From assembly GCA_900759415.1 (NCBI GenBank), contig CAAEVC010000021.1, forward strand, positions 1 through 21,075: a DNA stretch of 21,075 nucleotides, read 5' to 3'. This DNA comes from an uncultured Dialister sp. Lineage in GTDB: Bacteria; Bacillota; Negativicutes; Veillonellales; Dialisteraceae. This document shows, one piece after another, positions 14,470 through 21,075 of this stretch. The notes below the pieces were generated by a model. It was not told where the DNA came from. It did no database searches and saw only the letters and a list, made by a program, of their open reading frames with translations. Positions within the stretch are counted from its first letter, which is position 1, and each line of letters begins with the position of its first letter. The translations under genes and the position numbers were made by a program.

Positions 14470-15462
14470 TCAGAATACATGCTTGATAATCATGTAGAAG
14501 AGAGCTCCTACAACTGCTGTACAAGGGATGGTCATAATCCAGGCGGAAACCATCTGGTAAGCCACACTCCAGTGAACAGCACGGAATCTCTTCGCCCAGC
14601 CTACACCCATGATAGAACCGGTGACTACATGAGTGGTAGAAACAGGAAGATGAAGCATGGTCGCACCGAAAATGATGATGGCAGAGTTCAAATCTGCAGC
14701 AAGACCATTAACCGGCTGCATGCGGAAAATCTTGTTTCCTACAGTACGGATGATTCGCCAGCCGCCAACAGAAGTACCAAGACTCATAGCCAGTGCACAG
14801 GCTACCTTGACTTCCCACGGCACTTCCAGCTGACCGATATATCCGCCGGAAAGAAGTGCCAGTGTAATAACACCCATGGATTTCTGTGCATCATTGGAGC
14901 CATGAGAAAAGGCCATCAATGCAGCAGAAGCGATCTGAATGTGGTTGGAAACGTAATTGACTCTGGACTTACCAACGTTTCTGAAAAGGATATACAGAAG
15001 GGTCATCATCATATATCCAATAAGTAATGCACAAATTGGAGAAAAAACAAGTCCAAAGACAATGGTCATCACACCATTCAGCTGAACAGCGCCAGTACCG
15101 TAAGAGATAATTACAGATCCGATGACCCCTCCGATCAGCGCATGGGAAGAGCTGGATGGCATCCCTATTTTCCAGGTAAAGAGATTCCAGACAATAGCAG
15201 ACCCCAGAGCCGCTGACAGAACGACAGAATCTACCATGTGAGGAGAAGTAACAATATCTCCGCCGATCGTTTTGGCAACACCGGTGGAAATCATAGCGCC
15301 TACGAAGTTCAGGATGGCTGACATGATAATGGCCACTTTCGGGCTCAGCGCCCTGGTAGCTACACATGTTGCAATGGCGTTGGCTGTATCATGAAATCCA
15401 TTAATGAAGTCAAAACATAAGGCAAGGATGATCACAATACCGATAAGATATAGATCAGGCAT
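14470..15462 (-). CDS. Inorganic phosphate transporter, PiT family
   Basis: This is a low-affinity phosphate permease of the cytoplasmic membrane, driven by cation co-transport. Both inverted-repeat signature motifs of the family are present in its 330 residues: NGFHDTANAIAT at 21-32 and FSHGSNDAQKSMG at 185-197. About ten hydrophobic segments are spread over the chain, and SSSSHALIGG at 103-112 together with PVSTTHVVTGSIMGVG in the C-terminal half are also typical. The start overlaps the last codons of DUF47 by 8 bp, with GAGGTGG as ribosome site inside that gene, so the two are translationally coupled. The neighbouring Pho-box-like promoter suggests induction on phosphate limitation. Transport of a metal-phosphate complex, as known for other PiT proteins, is likely. 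Confidence 0.95.
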   Translation of the reverse strand: MPDLYLIGIVIILALCFDFINGFHDTANAIATCVATRALSPKVAIIMSAILNFVGAMISTGVAKTIGGDIVTSPHMVDSVVLSAALGSAIVWNLFTWKIGMPSSSSHALIGGVIGSVIISYGTGAVQLNGVMTIVFGLVFSPICALLIGYMMMTLLYILFRNVGKSRVNYVSNHIQIASAALMAFSHGSNDAQKSMGVITLALLSGGYIGQLEVPWEVKVACALAMSLGTSVGGWRIIRTVGNKIFRMQPVNGLAADLNSAIIIFGATMLHLPVSTTHVVTGSIMGVGWAKRFRAVHWSVAYQMVSAWIMTIPCTAVVGALFYMIIKHVF

Positions 15463-16081
15463 ACTTCACGACCACCTCTTTAATTAAATTGCCTACTTTT
15501 TCAGCACGATTGGCGGTATCTTCCATAGCTTCCATGATTTCCTTCCAGCGAATGATTTCCATCACTTCATGGGTACCATCAAAGAGATCTGAAATGGCAT
15601 TTCTATAGATTTCATCCCCTTCGCTTTCCAGAGTATTAAGTTTTCTTGCTCTTTCAGCAATTTCCAGCTCATTCTTGTCAATATCCTTCAGCAGACGGAA
15701 AAGAATAATCATTTCTGAAGACATTTCCACCAGAATATCTGCCATACGGACTGGCAGTTTGGAACCAATCCCTGCATGATAGAGCTTCAGACTCATAACT
15801 ACATCCTGAATATCATCCACACAATCATCCAGTGATGTAGTCAGCAGGAAAAAATCTTCCCTGTCAATCGGTGTAATAAATACATGTCTCATCTTTGCAG
15901 AAATATCATGGGTTACCTTATCGGCAGCATGCTCAAGATTCTTAACCTCTTTAGCGTACCGTTCCAGTTTGGAAGGATCCTGCAGTACCTCTCTTGCCAG
16001 GAGCGTTCCTTTATGAAAATATTCTGCATTCGTAACAAGGAAATCAAAAAATTCCTCATGTTTATTAACAAGACTGAACAT
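15455..16081 (-). CDS. DUF47 family PhoU-like protein, accessory to the PiT transporter
   Basis: This is a helical cytoplasmic protein of 208 residues from the chosen start, related to PhoU and usually encoded with PiT permeases, where it is thought to adjust phosphate transport. The N-terminal FDFLVTNAEYFHKG and the LEHAADKVTHDISAKMRHVFITPIDREDFFLL block are hallmarks, the latter carrying the conserved acidic and His residues of the family's metal sites. RWKEIMEAMEDTANRAEKVGN near the C-terminus matches the second helical bundle. A frame extends upstream to an ATG at 16114, but GGAGGG lies 5-6 bases before the ATG at 16081. The longer start would lie upstream of the predicted transcription start, so 16081 is preferred. 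The gene overlaps pit. Confidence 0.93.
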   Translation of the reverse strand: MFSLVNKHEEFFDFLVTNAEYFHKGTLLAREVLQDPSKLERYAKEVKNLEHAADKVTHDISAKMRHVFITPIDREDFFLLTTSLDDCVDDIQDVVMSLKLYHAGIGSKLPVRMADILVEMSSEMIILFRLLKDIDKNELEIAERARKLNTLESEGDEIYRNAISDLFDGTHEVMEIIRWKEIMEAMEDTANRAEKVGNLIKEVVVKYA

Positions 16082-16115
16082 AGTGCCCTCCATAAAAAAT
16101 GCACAAACTATCATT

Positions 16116-16169
16116 ATTATCGTACCTTACTTATGTAAAGATAATGTAAATTTTTGTAAAAATCATAAA
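16116..16169 (-). promoter_or_regulatory. Promoter with Pho-box-like direct repeats ahead of DUF47-pit
   Basis: On the minus strand the hexamer TTTACA occurs three times (16155-16160, 16145-16150, 16134-16139) with start-to-start distances of 10 and 11 bp, and a degenerate TTTATG (16164-16169) precedes them. Downstream is a -10-like GATAAT (16116-16121). No good -35 exists and the repeats cover its position, as at PhoP-activated promoters of Gram-positive bacteria, whose Pho boxes are TT(A/C/T)A(C/T)A direct repeats at about 11-bp steps. The adjacent genes are for phosphate uptake. Confidence 0.65.
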
Positions 16170-16315
16170 AATATATCATTCATTTGCTGATTGTCATAAT
16201 TCATGAATTAAAAAGTCTTCTAATATTTCCCCGTTCTGAAAATTTCCATCATCCTCATCCTCTTTTAAAAGAATGTTTTCACCAGAAGATCTTCCTCCCC
16301 CCTCTCCTGTATGAA

Positions 16316-16358
16316 AAAGCATCCTGAATATCTGGCGTACAGTTTTTCAGGATGCTTT
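16316..16358 (-). terminator. Second (distal) terminator after the FKBP gene
   Basis: AAAGCATCCTGAA (16316-16328) pairs perfectly over 13 bp with TTCAGGATGCTTT (16346-16358). The 17-nt loop contains a further CTG/CAG helix. On the minus strand a T run follows. It lies 37 bp beyond the first terminator and would insulate the Pho-box promoter region from FKBP transcripts. Confidence 0.7.
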
Positions 16359-16394
16359 ATGTCCATATTTTACACTATCGTGATTTCCAATAGA

Positions 16395-16426
16395 AAACAG
16401 GCCTGAAACATATTCCAGGCCTGTTT
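16395..16426 (-). terminator. First terminator after the FKBP gene
   Basis: AAACAGGCCTG (16395-16405) and CAGGCCTGTTT (16416-16426) form an 11-bp perfect stem with a 10-nt loop, followed on the minus strand by TTTTC. It starts four bases after the FKBP stop. Confidence 0.82.
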
Positions 16427-16430
16427 AGAT

Positions 16431-16859
16431 TCAGTCTTCTACAGAGACAAGTTCAATCTTAAAATTCAGTTCTTTTCCTGCCATTTCAGAATTGGCATCA
16501 AAAGTAATAGTGGTATCTGTTTTTTCAGTTACAGTAACAGGGAAACGATTACCCATAGGATCATTTAATACAACTCTGTTTCCTACTTCCAGTTTTTCAG
16601 ATCCGGGCATCTGACTGAAATTGATGGTCAGAATATTTCTGGGATCAGGCATACCATATGCTTCTTCAGGCATGAGATGTACATTTTTGATTTCTCCAAC
16701 TTCCATGTCTTCAACGGCTTTATCAAATCCCTTGATCATCTGTCCTGCGCCACAGATAAATTCTAATGGTTCTCCTCTGTCATAGGAGGAATCAAATTTG
16801 GTTCCATCATTAAATGTTCCTTCGTAATGTACACGGCATTTCTTGTTCAGGTTGCTCAT
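16431..16859 (-). CDS. FKBP-type peptidyl-prolyl cis-trans isomerase, SlyD-like
   Basis: This is a cytoplasmic prolyl isomerase and chaperone of 142 residues from the chosen start. The FKBP core is split as in SlyD: VHYEGTFNDGTKFDSSYDRGEPLEFICGAG at the N-terminus, GFDKAVEDMEVGE, then an inserted IF (insert-in-flap) domain running roughly from PEEAYGMPDP to TITFDAN, and the closing DANSEMAGKELNFKIELV strand. The usual DANHELAGK motif has Ser in place of His, and the His/Cys-rich metal-binding tail of enterobacterial SlyD is absent. An upstream in-frame ATG at 16871 contains the ribosome site GGAGAG of the downstream ATG, so 16859 is preferred. It is monocistronic with its own TATAAT and two terminators. 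Confidence 0.92.
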   Translation of the reverse strand: MSNLNKKCRVHYEGTFNDGTKFDSSYDRGEPLEFICGAGQMIKGFDKAVEDMEVGEIKNVHLMPEEAYGMPDPRNILTINFSQMPGSEKLEVGNRVVLNDPMGNRFPVTVTEKTDTTITFDANSEMAGKELNFKIELVSVED

Positions 16860-16898
16860 TCTGCTCTCCATTCTACAAATTAATTTTTAACAGTTTTT

Positions 16899-16904
16899 AT
16901 TATA
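16899..16904 (-). promoter_or_regulatory. Probable -10 element of the FKBP gene
   Basis: Minus-strand TATAAT about 40 bp before the FKBP start. The -35 at 17-bp spacing (TTTCTG-like) is poor, so only the -10 is proposed. Confidence 0.4.
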
Positions 16905-16985
16905 CAACATGTAGCTGCTGGCAGAAAAGACAGTCGGGAAATCAGTCACCGATCCCATCATAAATTTCTGCCGGTACCTGCCAGT

Positions 16986-17774
16986 TTATCCGAGAAGGAC
17001 TCTGTCACTCATGGTTCCGGAAATTTCTTCAAACTTTTTAAGCAGATCTTCGATGGTCAGTTTCTTTTTCTCTTCCGGTGTATAGTCTGCAATAATAGTT
17101 CCGCCATTCATCATGATCAGACGATTTCCATATTTCAGCGCATCTTTCATGTTATGGGTAATCATGAGGGTAGTTAAATGCTGCTCCTGAATGATATCAT
17201 CTGTGATTTTCAGCACTTTGGATGCAGTGGTCGGATCCAGTGCCGCTGTCGGTTCATCAAGGAGAAGGATATCCGGTTTCTTTAAGGTAGCCATGAGAAG
17301 GGTCAATGCCTGACGCTGACCTCCCGAAAGAAGTCCGATACGGGTAGAGAGCCGGTCTTCCAGACCCAATCCCAAACGGGCTACCATTTCTCTGAACCGG
17401 TCATGATCACCGGAAGAAAAGGCCCAGCGGAGTCTTCTGCTCTCTCCTCTTCTTGCAGCAATAATCAGGTTTTCTTCAACCTGCATTCCTGCTGCGGTCC
17501 CCTTCAGAGGGTCCTGGAATACCCTTCCTATGAATCTGGCCCTCTTATATTCACTCATCTTTGTTACATCATGGCCATTGATTTCAATAGTTCCGCCGTC
17601 TGGAATATAAGCCCCGGCGATACAATTCAGAAATGTACTCTTTCCTGCTCCATTACTGCCGATGACCGTACAGAAATCCCCGTCATTTAATGTAAGAGAC
17701 AGGTCATGAAGTGCTTTCTTTTCATTGGTTGTCCCTTTGAAAAATGTTTTGCTGATATTTGTAACTTTAAGCAT
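16986..17774 (-). CDS. ABC transporter ATP-binding protein of the TrpXYZ / ABC_sub_bind importer family
   Basis: This is the cytoplasmic ATPase of a four-gene importer, 262 residues. It has Walker A GSNGAGKST at 39-47, Q-loop RVFQDPLKGTAAGM near 84-97, signature LSGGQRQ at 149-155, Walker B ILLLDEPTAALDP at 169-181 and switch His 207 in THNM. The FQDPLKGTA stretch and MITHNMKDALKYGNRLIMMN are typical of the COG1101 group, which pairs with COG4120 permeases and COG2984 receptors. Its ATG follows the permease stop after two bases, with GGAGGG inside the permease end as ribosome site. It is the last gene of the operon, and no clear terminator is seen in the 110 bp downstream. The S. pneumoniae relative TrpXYZ has been linked to tryptophan uptake; substrate here is open. 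Confidence 0.93.
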   Translation of the reverse strand: MLKVTNISKTFFKGTTNEKKALHDLSLTLNDGDFCTVIGSNGAGKSTFLNCIAGAYIPDGGTIEINGHDVTKMSEYKRARFIGRVFQDPLKGTAAGMQVEENLIIAARRGESRRLRWAFSSGDHDRFREMVARLGLGLEDRLSTRIGLLSGGQRQALTLLMATLKKPDILLLDEPTAALDPTTASKVLKITDDIIQEQHLTTLMITHNMKDALKYGNRLIMMNGGTIIADYTPEEKKKLTIEDLLKKFEEISGTMSDRVLLG

Positions 17775-17776
17775 AA

Positions 17777-18658
17777 TCAGCCCTCCTTCCCAAAGTCAAC
17801 CTTGCTCTTAATCATAGGAGCTGCCAGAGCGAGCATGACAAGAATAGCTGTAAAGAGCTTCAGATCATTCGGCGGCATGCCAAGGTACAGAACAATCGCA
17901 ATGACTGCTCTGTAAATGATGGAGCCGACTACTACTGCCATTAAAGAAGATGAGAAGCTGTCTGCCCCTAAAATAACTTCACCGATAATAACAGAAGCAA
18001 GACCGATGACAATGGTACCGATCCCCATGCCTACATCAGCAAAGCCGTTATTCTGTGCTACCACTGCTCCGCAGAGACCGATCAGGGCATTGGAACTGAA
18101 AAGGCCCATAATAATCATGGTATCTGTGTTTACGCCCTGCGCGCGGACCATCTGTGGATTAAATCCGGTAGCCCGGATGCACATCCCCAGTTCAGTGCCA
18201 AAGAACCAGTAAATAAGGCCAGAGATAATAATCATCAATACAGCGGGCACAATAAATGCAGCGATGGAATGACTTACATGTAAAAATTCTGCAGTATCGG
18301 AAAAAATAGTATCCATTCTGAGCAGAGAAATATTTGCCTTGCCCATGACATGGAGATTGATGGAGTACAGTGCAATCATAGTTAAAATCCCGGATAAGAT
18401 AGCAGGGATTTTAAGTTTCGTGTAAAGAATACCGGTAATTGTTCCAGCGATCAATCCACCAAAAGCGCCTGCCAGAATAGCAATCCACGGGGAAGATCCT
18501 CCTGCAATGAGCGAAGCGGCAATGGCACCGCCCAGCGGAAAACTGCCTTCACAAGTCATATCCGGTACATCCAGTACACGGAAGGAAAGGAAAACACCAA
18601 TTGCCAAAATGGACCACATAAGTCCCTGTGCAACGGTAGAAATTGCTAAATCTGCCAT
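17777..18658 (-). CDS. ABC transporter permease (COG4120 / TrpY-like)
   Basis: This is a membrane permease of 293 residues with about eight to nine hydrophobic segments, in the branched-chain amino-acid/ribose permease superfamily (BPD_transp_2). The loop GTELGMCIRATGFNPQMVRAQG followed by NNGFADVGMGIGTIVIGLASV in the second half is characteristic of the COG4120 group that works with ABC_sub_bind receptors. AAGGA about 8 bases upstream is the ribosome site. Between it and the preceding receptor gene are 81 bp with only a weak 5-bp hairpin (GATAG-AAT-CTATC at 18676-18688), so the operon is likely to be read through. It is tightly coupled to the ATPase. Only one permease gene serves two receptor genes. 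Confidence 0.93.
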   Translation of the reverse strand: MADLAISTVAQGLMWSILAIGVFLSFRVLDVPDMTCEGSFPLGGAIAASLIAGGSSPWIAILAGAFGGLIAGTITGILYTKLKIPAILSGILTMIALYSINLHVMGKANISLLRMDTIFSDTAEFLHVSHSIAAFIVPAVLMIIISGLIYWFFGTELGMCIRATGFNPQMVRAQGVNTDTMIIMGLFSSNALIGLCGAVVAQNNGFADVGMGIGTIVIGLASVIIGEVILGADSFSSSLMAVVVGSIIYRAVIAIVLYLGMPPNDLKLFTAILVMLALAAPMIKSKVDFGKEG

Positions 18659-18739
18659 AATATATCCTTCTTTCAGATAGAATCTATCGTTTTATATTAA
18701 GATATTTACCTTTTAATCCTGCACATTTTAATTCACAGG

Positions 18740-19777
18740 TTATGGTCTTGCCGGCTGTCCATCGTAGAGATACAGCTTTCTGGCTCTCTGCCATAAGTCG
18801 CCGGGAAGTGCAATATGCAGAAGATTGATCTGCTTCATGTTAATGACGATGTCCGGATCGTTCTGACGGACAATAGGAATATCTGCAGGGATCAGTTCAC
18901 CTGCCAGAAGACGGACTGCCATCTGCCCGCCGGAGAATCCCATCCGATAATAGCTTGGGGATACAGAAATCACTGCTCCTCTTCCTACCAGTTCGCCATG
19001 TTCACTAATGATAGGAATATGAGCCTGATTCATGATTTTTACAACTTCATCAAAATGTGCCAGCAGATCTCTATCTTCCGGTACATATAAAGCAGATATA
19101 TGTCCTACCAGCTTTTCAATCTGTGCTGCTGCAGGCTGCTCCGGATGATAAGCTACTTCATACAGTCTGATTCCCTTTTTCATTGCTACTTCTCGTAAGA
19201 TATTCAGCTGATAAACCGATACATCATTAGAGGGATTATAAAGGTAACCGAGTTCTTTTACAGGGAAGCATCTTTGTGCCATGCGAATCTGATTCAGTAC
19301 CGGCGGATTATCACTGATACCGGTGAAATTCTGATGGTCTTCAAAAGCTTCTGATTTTTTGAAGTTCATAACGCCTATTCCTACTACAGGAATCTTTCTG
19401 GTCACTTTTGCCATTGCCTGTGCAGAATCTGTACCGACAGCAATCACCAGATCCTTTCTGCTTCCTGCCAGTTTTCTGGAAAGCTCATCCAGTTTTTTAT
19501 GACTTCCATCTGCTTTAAGGATTTCAATTCTTGCTTTTTTACCATTCTCATAACCATTAACAGCAAGAGAAGCAAGAACCCCCTGTGTCATTTTCTCCTG
19601 TTCAGGCAGATTATCTGACTGCAGGATTCCAATGGTATACACACTTTTTGCTGCTATTGGATATACATCATCTGTCTGATCCTCAGAGGGTGACTGAGAA
19701 ATGATATATGCAATTGCAAGATTGCAGACTGCAAAAATAAGCATTAACCACCAGATTTGTTTTAGTTTAGACGCCAC
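18740..19777 (-). CDS. Second ABC substrate-binding protein, signal-anchored (ABC_sub_bind family)
   Basis: This is a receptor-type protein of 345 residues, paralogous to the lipoprotein encoded upstream. It starts at a GTG (19777) with AGAGG as ribosome site. The N-terminus has a basic patch then a hydrophobic segment at 9-27, which looks like an uncleaved signal anchor: no lipobox Cys follows it, the only nearby Cys (18) being inside the membrane segment. The two-lobed binding fold follows, with landmarks TIGILQSDNLPEQEKM at 48-63, AVGTDSAQAMAKVTRKIPVVG near 113-133, LGYLYNPSNDVS near 195-206 and ALYVPEDRDLLAHF in the second lobe. Compared with the first receptor the sequence is diverged, so it may bind another ligand or act in regulation. 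Confidence 0.88.
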   Translation of the reverse strand: MASKLKQIWWLMLIFAVCNLAIAYIISQSPSEDQTDDVYPIAAKSVYTIGILQSDNLPEQEKMTQGVLASLAVNGYENGKKARIEILKADGSHKKLDELSRKLAGSRKDLVIAVGTDSAQAMAKVTRKIPVVGIGVMNFKKSEAFEDHQNFTGISDNPPVLNQIRMAQRCFPVKELGYLYNPSNDVSVYQLNILREVAMKKGIRLYEVAYHPEQPAAAQIEKLVGHISALYVPEDRDLLAHFDEVVKIMNQAHIPIISEHGELVGRGAVISVSPSYYRMGFSGGQMAVRLLAGELIPADIPIVRQNDPDIVINMKQINLLHIALPGDLWQRARKLYLYDGQPARP

Positions 19778-19813
19778 TGTAAAAGCCTCTCTTTAAACAC
19801 CAATGAATAGAAA

Positions 19814-19844
19814 AAGTAACTCCAACAGATAGAAGGAGCTACTT
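19814..19844 (-). terminator. Intercistronic terminator-like hairpin between the two receptor genes
   Basis: On the minus strand AAGTAGCTCC and GGAGTTACTT form a 10-bp stem (one G-U) with an 11-nt loop, followed by a T run (TTTTTC). It lies 14 bases after the stop of the first receptor gene and 36 bp before the GTG of the second. A partial terminator here would give excess mRNA of the lipoprotein receptor over the other subunits. Confidence 0.7.
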
Positions 19845-19858
19845 ATTTCTTAAGAGCG

Positions 19859-20845
19859 TCAGATCATTTGGGCTCTGTCAAGTACTTCCTTTGGAATACT
19901 GATGCCTAATGTTTCCATCTCGTTCTTATTAATATAAAGCTTAGTTTCTTTAGCTCCTTCTACAGGGAAATCTTTTACCATTTTATTTCCCTTTAAGATT
20001 TCAGCTGCCATTTCTCCTGCTCTATGTCCGATGTCATAGAAGCTGATGGATTCTGATGCCAGTACGCCATTTTCTACATGACCCACTTCTGCACCATAAA
20101 CCGGGATTTTCCCCTTATTGGCAACAGCCATTAATGTAGGGATAGAAGAAGCAATGATATTATCTGTAGGTACATAGATAGCATCCACCTTATCAGTAAG
20201 GAAGCCTTCTGCTACCTGCTGTACGTCATTCACAGAGTTTACGGTCAATTCAACGACATCCATTCCAAGGTTCCGGCAGTTGTCCCTTAAGTGTTTTGCC
20301 TGCACCACAGAATTGATTTCGCTGGAATTGTAAATAATTCCGATCCTTTTTGCATTGGGCTGAATTTCTCTGATCAGCAGTACCTGCTTTTCGATAGGGC
20401 CTCTGTCATGAGTACCGGTAATATTGCTGTCCGGCAATTTTTCTGATTTCATCAGTTTAGCATTTTCAAAATCAGAAATCGCAGTGCAGATAATCGGAAT
20501 TTTATCGGTGGCATTTGCCATAGCCTGTGCAGCTGGTGTTGAAATCGCACAGATCAGATTATAGTTTCCAGACACATACCGGTTAGCGATGGCTTTCAGA
20601 TTGGACTGATCGCCCTGGGCATTCTGCTGGTCAATTTCTATCTTGTCTTTCAGACCAGCTTCGTTTAATGCATTCAAAAATCCTTTGTTTGCTGCATCAA
20701 GAGCGGGATGCTGAACTATTTGCACCACTCCCACTTTCATCTTGCCGCTATCAGAGCTGCTGTTTCCACATCCTGCCAGAATCCCTGCAGCTGCCAACCC
20801 GCACATCCCTGCAATTACACATTTCTTTAACTTACTTCCTACCAT
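19859..20845 (-). CDS. ABC transporter substrate-binding lipoprotein (ABC_sub_bind / TrpX-like)
   Basis: This is the extracytoplasmic receptor of the importer, 328 residues. It has a lipoprotein signal: basic KLKK, hydrophobic stretch, lipobox LAGC with lipidated Cys at 26, and a Ser/Gly-rich linker. The receptor fold shows VGVVQIVQHPALDAANKGF at about 38-56, AISTPAAQAMANATDKIPI near 100-118, a hinge with ITGTHD, IGIIYNSSEINS near 168-179, DAIYVPTDNIIASS and the C-terminal SFYDIGHRAGEMAAEIL, all features of the COG2984 family. AGGAGG about 10 bases before the ATG is the ribosome site. It is the first gene of the operon behind an extended -10 promoter and is followed by a terminator-like hairpin. 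The substrate is uncertain; aromatic amino acids are known for a pneumococcal relative. Confidence 0.94.
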   Translation of the reverse strand: MVGSKLKKCVIAGMCGLAAAGILAGCGNSSSDSGKMKVGVVQIVQHPALDAANKGFLNALNEAGLKDKIEIDQQNAQGDQSNLKAIANRYVSGNYNLICAISTPAAQAMANATDKIPIICTAISDFENAKLMKSEKLPDSNITGTHDRGPIEKQVLLIREIQPNAKRIGIIYNSSEINSVVQAKHLRDNCRNLGMDVVELTVNSVNDVQQVAEGFLTDKVDAIYVPTDNIIASSIPTLMAVANKGKIPVYGAEVGHVENGVLASESISFYDIGHRAGEMAAEILKGNKMVKDFPVEGAKETKLYINKNEMETLGISIPKEVLDRAQMI

Positions 20846-20936
20846 GCTACTATTCCTCCTTATCTTCCTTCAAAACGTTCAGCATACCTGTGCATTCAGA
20901 TATAAGACACATGACTGAAGCTTTGAGCTTTCGATA

Positions 20937-20945
20937 ATTATAGCA
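20937..20945 (-). promoter_or_regulatory. Extended -10 promoter of the four-gene ABC importer operon
   Basis: Minus strand TGC-TATAAT, a perfect extended -10, about 90 bp before the first receptor gene. The -35 hexamer at 17 bp (TGGTAT) is poor. A consensus TTGACA (20987-20992) lies 44 bp upstream of the -10 and is too far to pair with it. The leader of about 85 bases has a small AAGCT/AGCTT hairpin but no T-box features. From about 20946 to the window end no gene is supported. Confidence 0.55.
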
Positions 20946-21075
20946 TACTTCATAAAGAGATACCATAATGGTAAAGGCTATGTATGTGTCAAGTTTTTCT
21001 CGGTTGAGAAGAAACCCTTCATCAATCAATCTCCAGCTCAACCCCGATTTAATCCTCTTGCTAATGCTCCTAAAG

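Noticed and set aside
20846..20936. Possible T-box or tryptophan attenuator before the TrpX-like operon
   Set aside because: No T-box sequence, specifier loop or terminator/antiterminator pair is visible in the leader; only a small 5-bp hairpin.
20964..20992. TTGACA at 20987-20992 as a -35 with the sequence 17 bp downstream as -10
   Set aside because: The hexamer at the right distance (ATTATG) matches a -10 poorly; the extended -10 at 20937-20945 is better, though the TTGACA could serve an unmapped start.
20850..21041. Minus-strand 63-codon frame just upstream of the lipoprotein receptor gene
   Set aside because: It spans the predicted extended -10 promoter and leader of the operon, has no ribosome site and shows no protein-like conservation pattern.

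Overview
The window looks like a chromosomal housekeeping segment of a moderate-to-low-GC bacterium of the Bacillota. Shine-Dalgarno sequences are strong (AGGAGG-type), promoters are sigma-A-like and often have an extended -10 (TGnTATAAT), and intrinsic terminators are simple hairpins with T runs. The rpsO-pnp-dut order, the ACT/UPF0210 pair and a two-receptor ABC_sub_bind transporter would fit a member of the Negativicutes (Dialister/Veillonella-like), but that placement is inference from gene content only. No tRNA, rRNA, CRISPR array, insertion sequence or phage gene is visible.

Layout. (1) 131-2173, minus strand: an unrecognised 177-residue protein, then a polar amino-acid ABC permease and ATPase with no binding protein beside them. 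(2) 2438-6255: a sugar-nucleotide cluster, with a phosphoglucomutase-type phosphosugar mutase on the minus strand divergent from galE and galU on the plus strand. Together these would interconvert glucose-6-P, glucose-1-P, UDP-glucose and UDP-galactose. (3) 6356-9124, minus: a half-size ABC exporter and a NUDIX (ADP-ribose pyrophosphatase-type) hydrolase, separated by a 516-bp gene-free stretch holding a short GC-richer segment that resembles the 3' half of a cobalamin riboswitch. (4) 9315-12401, minus: rpsO, pnp and dut. rpsO ends in its own terminator, and pnp and dut overlap by an ATGA junction. (5) 12631-14273, minus: an ACT-domain regulator-like protein and UPF0210, translationally coupled. 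(6) 14470-16081, minus: a DUF47/PhoU-like accessory protein and a PiT phosphate permease, overlapping, behind a promoter with three TTTACA direct repeats at 10-11 bp spacing that look like a Pho box. (7) 16431-16859, minus: a SlyD-type FKBP prolyl isomerase with two tandem terminators. (8) 16986-20845, minus: a four-gene ABC importer of the TrpXYZ / ABC_sub_bind family with two different receptors (a lipoprotein and a signal-anchored protein) separated by an internal terminator-like hairpin.

Most of the window is conventional. I do not see a convincing new multi-gene system. The points most worth a second look are the Pho-box-like array ahead of DUF47-pit, the orphan riboswitch-like remnant near 8280-8350, the duplicated receptor genes with an intercistronic terminator, and the unknown protein at the left edge with an operator-like repeat in its promoter. 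Several gene starts were moved to an internal ATG because the Shine-Dalgarno sequence lies inside the longer reading frame (phosphosugar mutase, pnp, DUF47, FKBP).
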